Part shown: one piece after another, positions 1 through 5,618 of the stretch | Numbering within the stretch: the first letter of the stretch is position 1 | Layout: each line of letters starts with the position of its first letter | Source of the DNA: Poriferisodalis multihospitum | GTDB taxonomy: Bacteria; Actinomycetota; Acidimicrobiia; Acidimicrobiales; Poriferisodalaceae | NCBI GenBank assembly: GCA_028278755.1 | Contig: JAPYOI010000206.1 | Span: 1 to 6,202, forward strand | Length of the DNA: 6,202 bases | Direction of reading: 5' to 3' | The notes under the pieces: generated by a model | Told to the model about the DNA's origin: nothing | Seen by the model: only the letters and a program-made list of their open reading frames with translations | The model's database searches: none | Program-made: the position numbers and the translations under genes

Positions 1-483
1 GAAGTACGTGGTGTTCGCCGCAAGGTCGATGCCCGCGCTGCTGGTGAAGGTCAGCGTCTGGTCCGAGGTGGAGACGGGAAAGCTGGCGGGGTTGGTCAAC
101 GTCCCCAGCGAACTGCCCGGAGACCCGCCGGAGTCGGCGTGGATGCTGGCGGTGAGGGACGAAGAGCTGAAGCCGCTTTGGATAATGGCGAATTCCACGC
201 CGACGCTGCGCAGGCTGTAGCCCGCGCTGTTGGAGCCGGTGGTGAACGCCTGGGCGAAATCATATTCCAAATGTGTCCCAGCTAGGCCTGACTGGCCGGT
301 GTTGGCGACGAAGGTCTGCGCCGCCTGCTGCGCGTCAGCCCGCCCAGCCGGCAGCACCGCCAGCACCGAAGCTGCCAGCACCAACCCCAACAGCGCCGCC
401 CCGCAACGCCTCACAGCACACGCCGCACGAAAACGCTCCAACCAGAACCGCCAACGGGGGGGGGGGAGAGCAAATCCAGCCAT
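1..483 (-). CDS. Secreted choice-of-anchor R-type protein, N-terminal part (C-terminus beyond left edge)
   Basis: The minus frame is open from ATG 483 to base 1, giving 161 residues, and is cut by the window edge. ATG 483 is chosen because a GGGAGG Shine-Dalgarno (495-490) lies 6 nt upstream. The start reads MAGFALPPPRWRFWLERF, followed by a signal peptide: VRRCGAALLG, a hydrophobic core to about residue 46, and an ADA|QQ cleavage site near residue 51. The mature part (AQAFTTGSNSAGYSL, IHADSGGSPGSSLGTLTNP, GIDLAANTTYF) is Ser/Thr/Gly-rich and beta-strand-like. It matches from memory the repeated extracellular module called choice-of-anchor R, found in secreted proteins of environmental actinobacteria and other bacteria. 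The biochemical role is unknown; exported or surface location is inferred. Codons 6-10 contain an 11-base C tract. An in-frame GTG at 414 (residue 24) could give a shorter signal peptide. Confidence 0.72.
   Translation of the reverse strand, partial: MAGFALPPPRWRFWLERFRAACAVRRCGAALLGLVLAASVLAVLPAGRADAQQAAQTFVANTGQSGLAGTHLEYDFAQAFTTGSNSAGYSLRSVGVEFAIIQSGFSSSSLTASIHADSGGSPGSSLGTLTNPASFPVSTSDQTLTFTSSAGIDLAANTTYF
456..466. repeat. Homopolymeric G11/C11 tract inside the start of a coding region
   Basis: Eleven consecutive G on the plus strand (C on the coding strand) cover codons 6-10 of the secreted protein, downstream of its SD and ATG. With 11 bases the signal peptide and mature domain are in frame. 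With 10 the frame ends at TGA 413-411 after 23 codons. With 12 it ends at TGA 337-335 after 49 codons. A tract of this length is prone to slippage during replication, and also to sequencing and assembly error. Confidence 0.95.
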
Positions 484-489
484 CACAGG

Positions 490-495
490 CCTCCC
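490..495 (-). promoter_or_regulatory. Shine-Dalgarno GGGAGG fixing the start of the secreted protein
   Basis: The minus strand reads GGGAGG, then CCTGTG, then ATG. This strong ribosome binding site with a 6-nt spacer places translation initiation upstream of the C11 tract, so tract length would control the reading frame. Confidence 0.75.
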
Positions 496-554
496 AGAAT
501 CACATGGCTCACCCCGCGCACACGCGCACGCCGAGCCAACCGAGCCACGAGACA

Positions 555-584
555 AGTATGACCCACGGCCCCCACACGACACAA
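555..584 (-). promoter_or_regulatory. Possible promoter of the secreted-protein gene
   Basis: On the minus strand TTGTGT (584-579) is followed by an 18-nt spacer and CATACT (560-555), resembling -35 and -10 boxes (3/6 and 4/6 matches). The start point would be near 548, giving a leader of about 65 nt before ATG 483. It is the best candidate in a very A/T-poor region, but the match is modest. Confidence 0.3.
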
Positions 585-640
585 CACCAAACCCAGCCCA
601 CACACCCCGCCCGCCGCACAGCGCACACAGCGCCACAAGG

Positions 641-763
641 TCAGCCGACGCAGACGACACCGCCTCGTGCTGTGCGGTCGGCGAGGCCGATGTTCCCGGC
701 GAGAGCGAGGGCGAGCTGGTCTTCTGTGCCGCTGTAGCCTCGGCTGGTGGCCTCGGCCAGCGA
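641..763 (-). pseudogene. Possible remnant of a gene 3' end
   Basis: Between stop TGA 766-764 and stop TGA 643-641 the minus strand has 40 open codons with high G/C third positions (about 32 of 40). The peptide has balanced composition (GYSGTEDQLALALAGNIGLA, DRTARGG) and looks like a true protein C-terminus rather than an off-frame translation. No start codon with a ribosome site is seen, and the upstream side is occupied by the plus-strand nucleotidyltransferase gene. The family is not recognised. It may be the tail of a gene whose front was lost when the neighbouring DNA was rearranged, or a chance open stretch. Confidence 0.25.
735..740 (+). promoter_or_regulatory. Possible leaderless -10 element (TAGCCT) for the nucleotidyltransferase
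   Basis: TAGCCT fits the actinobacterial TANNNT -10 pattern and ends 6 nt before GTG 747. No Shine-Dalgarno is present, so transcription starting at or near the GTG would explain initiation. The same TAG is the in-frame stop that bars any earlier start. Confidence 0.3.
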
Positions 764-1628
764 TCATCGCCTGCCGACTCTCGAAGATGCCCGCCGAGCC
801 GCCGACGCGCTGCGAGAAGCCCTGGACCCGGGCGAGGTGCTGCTGTTCGGCTCGGTGGCCCAAGGCACGCAGGGACTCGGCTCGGACTTGGATCTGGTGT
901 TGGTGTTCGACGACTTGGGCGATTACGGCGACCGCCGCTTGATCGCCGAGCGGGCCCGGCAGACGGTTCTGGTGGCAACCGGGTTCGGCTGCGATGTGCG
1001 GGTCACCGACCGGCCAGAGTGGGAGGTCCGCTCCAAGCGGTGCCGCTCTACCTTCGAGGCGCACATCGCCTCTCATGCGGCCACCCTTGTGTCGCGGCCT
1101 CCGCGTGGCGGCATCGACTGGGAAAAGGAGATCGGAATGGCGCCGTCTGACGCCGATCAGGCTGCCCGCAGCCTCAACAACGCGGTCAACGCGCTCACCA
1201 AGCTCCTGTTGGCCCTGGAGCCCTCGACCAAGGAGCGCGACGCGCTGTTGGCTGGCGACCTGCGCGAGGCCGGGACCTGCCCCGACGACATCGACATCGC
1301 CGGCGACCCCGACGACGCCACCGACGAGTTCTCAGCGCAAATTGCCCGAGCCGCCGCCGACCTGGCCGACTGCTGCATCGGCCTCATCGAACACCAACTC
1401 GGCAGCCCGCCCAGCCGAGCGCCTCCGCCAACAGCACCCGGAGGCAACTGCCGCGAGAATGAGCGAGCCGGAGGGCAGGTATGGACGCATCGGTCGGACG
1501 CAGCCCGCCGACGGGCAGGATCTCGCCCGAGGCGCTGTTCGCTGTGGGTGCCGTGTCGCAGTATCTGGGCGCGGCCACGGCGGTCGAGCTGTTCGACCAG
1601 ATGGGGCCGGGCACCGTCGCGCTGCTGA
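747..1628 (+). CDS. Nucleotidyltransferase domain protein (MNT type), 3' end probably frameshifted
   Basis: The start is GTG 747; an in-frame TAG at 735 excludes an earlier one. Residues 30-53 carry the polymerase-beta-type nucleotidyltransferase signature GSVAQGTQGLGSDLDLVLV (G35-S36, D47, D49), and D83 in CDVRVTD is the likely third metal-binding carboxylate, so the active site looks complete. WEVRSKRCRSTFEAHIA (92-108) resembles the end of this domain in related proteins. After GGIDWEKEIGM (121-131) comes a helical region to about residue 219, similar in placement to HEPN-type partners, but with no RxxxxH motif. The transferred nucleotide and target are unknown. From about residue 220 the translation becomes Arg/Ser/Pro-rich and its last 148 bases overlap the next gene. 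The natural end may be the TGA at 1460-1462, reached by restoring one base near 1405, giving about 238 residues. Confidence 0.72.
   Translation: MASASDHRLPTLEDARRAADALREALDPGEVLLFGSVAQGTQGLGSDLDLVLVFDDLGDYGDRRLIAERARQTVLVATGFGCDVRVTDRPEWEVRSKRCRSTFEAHIASHAATLVSRPPRGGIDWEKEIGMAPSDADQAARSLNNAVNALTKLLLALEPSTKERDALLAGDLREAGTCPDDIDIAGDPDDATDEFSAQIARAAADLADCCIGLIEHQLGSPPSRAPPPTAPGGNCRENERAGGQVWTHRSDAARRRAGSRPRRCSLWVPCRSIWARPRRSSCSTRWGRAPSRC
1470..1475 (+). promoter_or_regulatory. Shine-Dalgarno GGAGGG deciding the EamA start
   Basis: GGAGGG lies 5 nt before ATG 1481. It supports that start over later in-frame candidates, such as the ATG at about 1601, which would remove the first membrane helix. 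Confidence 0.65.
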
Positions 1629-2359
1629 GGGTCGCCGGCGCCGGCGCTGTGCTGGTGGTGGTGCGTCGGTCGTGGCGGCGGCGCTGGTCACGCACGGAAC
1701 TGGCGTGGACGGCGGCCTTCGGGGCAGCGCTGGCGTCGATGAACCTGTTCTTCTATCTGGCCGTCGAGCGCCTGCCGCTCGGCAACTCGGTGGCGATCGA
1801 GTTCATCGGGCCGATCGCTGTCGCCGCGTTGGGCACCCGCACGGCGCGGTCGGGCGCGGCGCTGGCGCTCGCCGTCGCCGGAGTCGTGGCCCTGGCAGGG
1901 TTCGCGCCGCCCGAGGCCCAGCTCGGCGCGCTGTTCTCATTGATCGCCGGGGCGCTGTGGGCGGGATACATCATCCTGGGGCACCGGGTGGCCCGCTCGG
2001 GCATGGCGGTGGACGGGCTCGGCGTCGGGATGCTCATCGGCGCGGTGGCCATCGGCCCCGCGGGCATCGGCGGTCTCGATGCCGGTGCGGCGGCGCCGCT
2101 GCTGCTGGCAGGGGGCGTGGCGGCGGGAGTGCTGTCGAACGTCATCCCCTACGGCATCGACCAAGTCGTGATGCAGCGGCTGGCGCGGGCACGCTTCGCC
2201 CTGCTGCAGGCCCTGCTGCCGGCCACAGCGGCGCTGGTCGGGCTGGCATGGCTGCGCCAGGTGCCGAGCCTGCGTGAGGTGGCGGGCATCGCTCTGGTCA
2301 TCGCTGCCATTGTCATCAACCGGCAGTCCGACCCGACTCCTGGCGACGTCGTCCCCTGA
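1481..2359 (+). CDS. EamA/RhtA-like (DMT superfamily) exporter
   Basis: This 292-residue, very hydrophobic protein shows two repeats of about five membrane helices, the usual size and architecture of EamA transporters. MNLFFYLAVERLPLGNSVAI (87-106), followed by EFIGP, is the hallmark of the RhtA branch (threonine/homoserine exporter-like). SNVIPYGIDQVVMQRL (219-234) and the final repeat 238-278 match the second half. It probably exports amino acids or related small metabolites across the inner membrane; the substrate cannot be read from sequence. In RhtA-type proteins the second half usually reads SLEPA; here it is ALLPA (244-248), so that Glu is replaced by Leu, and the usual LGE/LGQ segment reads LRQ. 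The gene follows the nucleotidyltransferase on the same strand and could be cotranscribed with it. Confidence 0.9.
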   Translation: MDASVGRSPPTGRISPEALFAVGAVSQYLGAATAVELFDQMGPGTVALLRVAGAGAVLVVVRRSWRRRWSRTELAWTAAFGAALASMNLFFYLAVERLPLGNSVAIEFIGPIAVAALGTRTARSGAALALAVAGVVALAGFAPPEAQLGALFSLIAGALWAGYIILGHRVARSGMAVDGLGVGMLIGAVAIGPAGIGGLDAGAAAPLLLAGGVAAGVLSNVIPYGIDQVVMQRLARARFALLQALLPATAALVGLAWLRQVPSLREVAGIALVIAAIVINRQSDPTPGDVVP

Positions 2360-2378
2360 GCGCCGCAGCCCGGCTCAG
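2356..2378. terminator. Hairpin between convergent stops, possible bidirectional terminator without T tract
   Basis: CTGA-GC-GCCG-CAGCC-CGGC-TCAG forms an 8-bp stem with a 2-nt bulge (or a 6-bp CTGAGC/GCTCAG stem). The stop codons of both convergent genes (TGA 2357-2359 and the complement of TCA 2375-2377) lie inside the stem. No T run follows on either strand, so intrinsic termination is uncertain. Confidence 0.35.
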
Positions 2379-3172
2379 AACAGCGGGTCGCGCCAGGTGC
2401 ACGCCGCCGCCAGCGCACTTGCGAACGCTGCGGCCGCGATGAGCGCCAGCAGGACCCACACCACCAGCGGCGAGCGCCGCATCCCTGTGTCGATGGGCTC
2501 GTTCGAAAGTCGATCTGCCAGTGTCGGCGGGTGACGGCGTCGGCTGGTGTCGCCGATGGCGAAGCCGGCCAGCACGCCGGTTGCGAGGCCGCCGAGGTGG
2601 CCGCCGATGGAGATGCCTGGGAGGAGGAACGAGATGATCACGTTGATGATGATCAGGCTGCCCAGACCGTCCCGCCACGGGTTGGCGCCGCGCAGGTGCT
2701 CCACCACGTAGGCCGCGCCCATCAGGCCGTAGACCGCTCCTGATGCCCCGACCACTGCCGCATCGGGTCGGTGGAGCAGTGCACCGGCCGATCCGCCCAG
2801 CAGGGAGACGGCATAGGCACCCGCCAGCAGGGCAGGACCGACCGATTGCTCCAGCCTGCGTCCCAGCAGGTACAGAACCACCATGTTGAGCAGCAGATGA
2901 CGCAGATCGGCGTGCAGGAAGGCGCCGGTCACGAGTCGCCACCAGTCCGTTTGCAGGAAGGCGCCGGTGACGAGTCGCCACGCCTCGTGGAACTCCGACA
3001 CGTAGGGCCCATAGGTGGCGTAGCCCTGGAACGCGGAGTCGCGCAGCGACCATCTCGCAAACGGCAGCATGCGCGCGAGATCGTGGGTCAGGAGGAAGAC
3101 CAGCACCGAGACGCCGCCGAGCACCGCCGTCGCCATCGGCTGCCCACTGCGCCGAATGCCAAGCCCACGCAC
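2375..3172 (-). CDS. Rhomboid family intramembrane serine protease
   Basis: This 265-residue membrane protein starts at GTG 3172; ATG at residue 13 (3136) is an alternative. The first helix is about residues 13-29. HLLLN (92-96) matches the rhomboid HxxxN oxyanion motif before helix 2, GASGAVYGLMGA (142-153) carries the catalytic Ser144, and GGHLGGLATG (190-199) carries the catalytic His192, so the Ser-His dyad is complete. An extra C-terminal helix spans about 235-258. Rhomboids cleave membrane proteins within the bilayer; the substrate here is unknown. The segment before HLLLN is duplicated: WRLVTGAFLQ (65-74) and WRLVTGAFLH (78-87), 13 residues apart, where the family normally has one copy. 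It converges with the exporter gene (15-bp gap) and diverges from the alkylation repair gene (26-bp gap). Confidence 0.93.
   Translation of the reverse strand: MRGLGIRRSGQPMATAVLGGVSVLVFLLTHDLARMLPFARWSLRDSAFQGYATYGPYVSEFHEAWRLVTGAFLQTDWWRLVTGAFLHADLRHLLLNMVVLYLLGRRLEQSVGPALLAGAYAVSLLGGSAGALLHRPDAAVVGASGAVYGLMGAAYVVEHLRGANPWRDGLGSLIIINVIISFLLPGISIGGHLGGLATGVLAGFAIGDTSRRRHPPTLADRLSNEPIDTGMRRSPLVVWVLLALIAAAAFASALAAACTWRDPLF
2914..2981. repeat. Tandem duplication inside the rhomboid gene (39-bp period)
   Basis: Bases 2914-2942 and 2953-2981 are 29-bp copies differing at a single position (2930 C, 2969 G). The spacing of 39 bp equals exactly 13 codons, so the reading frame is kept. Near identity at the DNA level suggests a recent event or a hotspot for expansion and contraction. 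Confidence 0.9.
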
Positions 3173-3180
3173 GGCCCTAG

Positions 3181-3186
3181 ACCCTA
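3181..3186 (-). promoter_or_regulatory. Possible leaderless -10 (TAGGGT) of the rhomboid gene
   Basis: On the minus strand TAGGGT (3186-3181) fits TANNNT and stands 8 nt before GTG 3172. No convincing Shine-Dalgarno precedes the GTG. It overlaps the plus-strand element at 3185-3190 by the shared TA dinucleotide. Confidence 0.4.
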
Positions 3187-3190
3187 GGAT
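3185..3190 (+). promoter_or_regulatory. Possible leaderless -10 (TAGGAT) of the AlkD-like gene
   Basis: TAGGAT fits TANNNT and stands 8 nt before ATG 3199, with no Shine-Dalgarno in between (TCGGCGCC). No clear -35 box is visible, which is usual in actinobacterial promoters of this kind. Confidence 0.4.
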
Positions 3191-3198
3191 TCGGCGCC

Positions 3199-3918
3199 AT
3201 GTCGACGCTGCAGGACGTGATGGCGCAGTTGCGGTCGGCCGGGACAGCGCAGAACCGCAAAGTGTATGCGCGCCATGGCGCCGCCGAGCCGATGTTCGGG
3301 GTCAGCTACAAGGACCTCGGTCGCATCGCCAAGCCGCTGCGGACCGATCACGCGCTGGCAGCCGACTTGTGGGACACCGCCAATCACGATGCCCGCGTGC
3401 TGACGCTGCGCGTCGCCGATGCCGCTGCGATGACCAAGACGCGGGCGCGGCGCTGGCTGCGCGACGTGGACAATTACATCCTCGCCGAGGCCCTCGGCGG
3501 GCTGCTGGCCCAGTCGCCGCTTGCGCGAGGGCTCAGCGACGAGTGGCGCGATTCGCCCCGCGAGTGGCCCGCGTCGGTGGGCTGGTTCATCGTGGCCTGC
3601 ACCGCCGAGCAGACCGATGTCTGGTCCGTCCGCGAGCTGCGCAGCCTCGTGGGCCAGATCGACGCCGAGATCGCCGAGCGGCCGAACCGGGTGCGTCACG
3701 AGATGAACGGCGTGCTCATCGCGATCGGGCTGCGTGACGAGAGCCTGCGACGCTCGGTGCTCGAACTGGACGCCCGCATCGGACCCGTGCAGGTCGACCA
3801 CGGCGAGACCGGCTGCAAGACGCCCGCCATTGCGCCCTACATCGACCGCACGCTCGCACATCGGGAGAATGTGGCAGCACGACGAGCCGCCAAGGCCGCG
3901 GCCAAGGCCGAGGCTTAG
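3199..3918 (+). CDS. DNA alkylation repair protein (AlkD-like HEAT-repeat glycosylase family)
   Basis: The protein is 239 residues, mostly alpha-helical, typical of the DNA alkylation repair family (about 220-240 residues). Recognisable blocks are MFGVSYKDLGRIAK (32-45), LWDTANHDARVLTLRVAD (57-74), EWPASVGWFIVACTA (122-136), NRVRHEMNGVLIAIG (163-177) and VDHGETGCKTP (199-209) followed by YIDRTLAHR. AlkD-type enzymes excise positively charged N3- and N7-alkylated purines from DNA. This sequence belongs to a subgroup with the GETGCKTP tail, for which I know no characterised member, so glycosylase activity is inferred. The C-terminus ends in an Ala/Lys tail (RRAAKAAAKAEA) that could help bind DNA. 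Its TAG overlaps the stop of the convergent SulP gene by 4 bp. Confidence 0.85.
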   Translation: MSTLQDVMAQLRSAGTAQNRKVYARHGAAEPMFGVSYKDLGRIAKPLRTDHALAADLWDTANHDARVLTLRVADAAAMTKTRARRWLRDVDNYILAEALGGLLAQSPLARGLSDEWRDSPREWPASVGWFIVACTAEQTDVWSVRELRSLVGQIDAEIAERPNRVRHEMNGVLIAIGLRDESLRRSVLELDARIGPVQVDHGETGCKTPAIAPYIDRTLAHRENVAARRAAKAAAKAEA

Positions 3919-5618
3919 CTCTCGCCGTCGGGACCGTCGAGGAGTCGGCGGGCGACGACACGGGCGCCGTCGAGATCTTCGACGAATTGATCATCGGGGA
4001 TGCTGCGAAGCACGTTCAGCTCCCTGACGCTCGTTGCCTGCGAGCCGTCGAGGCCCATCACGATGCACTTGGCGCCCGATTCCACGGCGACGTCGACGAG
4101 CTGGCCGACCATGTAAGCGGCGCTGTCGTCCATGTAGCGCGTGTCGGTGAAATCGAAGATCACCACCTCGTGCTCTTCCACGTCGTGGTTGATGGCGTTG
4201 AACAGCTTGATCGACGAGGCCGCCGTGTAGGTGCCCCGCAGCGACAGCAGGCCGGTGCGGGCCGCGAACGGATCGGGGCCGTCGAGGTCGAGACTGGGGA
4301 TCGCTGGGCCGCCGGCGCCATCGGCGGCATCGGGGTCGGGCTGGTTCAGGAAGGTCATGTCCAGCAGCGGGGTGGAGACCGCATTGTCGAGCTCGAGGCG
4401 CTCGAATTGCCGGGAAGCGGTCATCGCTGCTGCGAGCAGGCCGGCGCCGACGGCCAGCAGGAGGTCGGACACCACCGACAGGCCCAGGGTGAGCCCCATG
4501 ACGGCGTACTGATCGAATTGCGTCCGTCGCACCCGCACCAGGTATTGCCAGTCGATGATGTCGAAGCCGATCTTGATGAGGATGCCGGCCAGCACCGGGT
4601 GCGGGATGACCTCCGCGAAGCGTCCCAGCCCGAGCACCAGCGCTCCGAGCACCAGCGCGCACAGCGTCCCGGACACTCGTGAGCGGCCGCCGGCCTTGAC
4701 GTTGGCGACCGTGGCCGACGTGGCCCCCGCGCCGGGCACCGCGCCGATGAACGCCGACAGGCAGTTGGCCGCGCCCACGCCGATCAGCTCGCGATTGGGG
4801 TGATGCGAATCGCGGGTCATCGAATCGGCGACCCGCGCCGTCAGCAGGCTGTTGATGGAGCCGAGCAGAGCGAGCGTCACGGCGGGCGGCAGGGCGCCGC
4901 CGATGCCGGCCCAGTCGAAGCTCGGCATCACCAGGTCTGGCAGGCCCGACGGCACCTCGCCGATGACGGCCACATCGTCGATCCACAGCACGCTGACCAC
5001 GGTGGCCGCGAGCAGGGCGCCGACGGAGGGGGGCAGGATCCGTCCGAGCCGCCGCGGCCAGAACAGGCACACCGCGATCGCCAGGATGCCGAGCGCGGCG
5101 GCGCTGGTGTCGACGCTGCTGACCGCGTCGGGCAGTGCGCTGATGGAGGCCGCCACCCCGCCGAGCGCTACCTCGTGGCCCAGCAGCGGGATGAGCTGCA
5201 CGACGATGATGATCACGCCGACAGCAGAGGTGAAGCCCGAGACGACGGGGTACGGCGCGTAGGCCACGAAGCTGCCCAGACGCAGCGCGCCCAGCAGGAC
5301 TTGCAGGGCCCCCGCCAGCACCATGATGAACAGTGCTTTGTTGACGTCTCCTTGGGCGTAGTCGACCACCACCACCGACATCGCCACCGACAGCGGCGCC
5401 GTCGGCCCCGAGATCTGTGTCGTGGAGCCGCCTCCGAGCGCGGTCAGCAGCCCCACGGCCACGGCCCCGTAGAGGCCCGCGATGGCGCCGAGGCCCGAGG
5501 CCACGCCGAAGGCCAGCGAGAGCGGCAGCATCACCACGGCCGCGGTGAGACCTCCGAAGACGTCGCCGCGCAGCTGCTCTGCGGTGTAGTTCAGCGTCGG
5601 CGTCTTCAGCGCTGCCAT
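3915..5618 (-). CDS. SulP family anion transporter with STAS domain (BicA-like)
   Basis: The protein is 567 residues. The membrane domain spans about residues 15-405 and the cytoplasmic STAS domain about 455-560, joined by an acidic linker (PDPDAADGAGG). LAFGVASGLGAIAGLYGA (35-52), TTQISGPTAPLSV (66-78), SHHPNRELIGVGAANCLSAF (271-290), GAGATSATV (296-304) and FDIIDWQYLVR (352-362) are close to the BicA-like branch of SulP, known for Na+-coupled bicarbonate uptake in cyanobacteria; sulfate or another anion remains possible. GSINSLLT (253-260) has Asn256 where BicA has the Na+-site Asp258. The STAS domain keeps FDFTDTRYMDDSAA (488-501). ATG 5618 has no clear ribosome site and lies 29 bp after the stop of the upstream exported-protein gene, suggesting cotranscription. 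No carbonic anhydrase gene is visible. Confidence 0.93.
   Translation of the reverse strand: MAALKTPTLNYTAEQLRGDVFGGLTAAVVMLPLSLAFGVASGLGAIAGLYGAVAVGLLTALGGGSTTQISGPTAPLSVAMSVVVVDYAQGDVNKALFIMVLAGALQVLLGALRLGSFVAYAPYPVVSGFTSAVGVIIIVVQLIPLLGHEVALGGVAASISALPDAVSSVDTSAAALGILAIAVCLFWPRRLGRILPPSVGALLAATVVSVLWIDDVAVIGEVPSGLPDLVMPSFDWAGIGGALPPAVTLALLGSINSLLTARVADSMTRDSHHPNRELIGVGAANCLSAFIGAVPGAGATSATVANVKAGGRSRVSGTLCALVLGALVLGLGRFAEVIPHPVLAGILIKIGFDIIDWQYLVRVRRTQFDQYAVMGLTLGLSVVSDLLLAVGAGLLAAAMTASRQFERLELDNAVSTPLLDMTFLNQPDPDAADGAGGPAIPSLDLDGPDPFAARTGLLSLRGTYTAASSIKLFNAINHDVEEHEVVIFDFTDTRYMDDSAAYMVGQLVDVAVESGAKCIVMGLDGSQATSVRELNVLRSIPDDQFVEDLDGARVVARRLLDGPDGES

Larger units (their letters stand above)
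484..746. other. Intergenic region, A+C-rich on the plus strand
   Basis: This gap separates the divergent secreted-protein and nucleotidyltransferase genes. A and C together make up about 72-80% of the plus strand between 481 and 660 (80% in 541-600), with almost no T, so the minus strand is G/T-rich with many GTG and TGTG steps. It holds the possible minus promoter and, at 641-746, a coding-like minus-strand stretch. No RNA gene or clear terminator was found. Confidence 0.6.

Noticed and set aside
483..1076. Minus-strand open frame of 197 codons ending at the secreted-protein ATG
   Set aside because: It is the antisense of the nucleotidyltransferase, is Arg/His-rich, and has no family features.
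230..1150. Long open frame on the plus strand (306 codons) and a nested one at 273-737
   Set aside because: They run antisense to the secreted protein and off-frame through the nucleotidyltransferase; composition is Pro/Ala/Arg/His-rich with no recognisable domain.
747..1628. Reading the nucleotidyltransferase as half of a toxin-antitoxin pair
   Set aside because: There is no HEPN RxxxxH motif and no small partner gene next to it; the following gene is an exporter.
994..2277. 427-codon plus-strand open frame
   Set aside because: It is a shifted frame of the nucleotidyltransferase and exporter, dominated by Arg, Gly and Ala; the frame at 1481 has the membrane helices and RhtA motifs.
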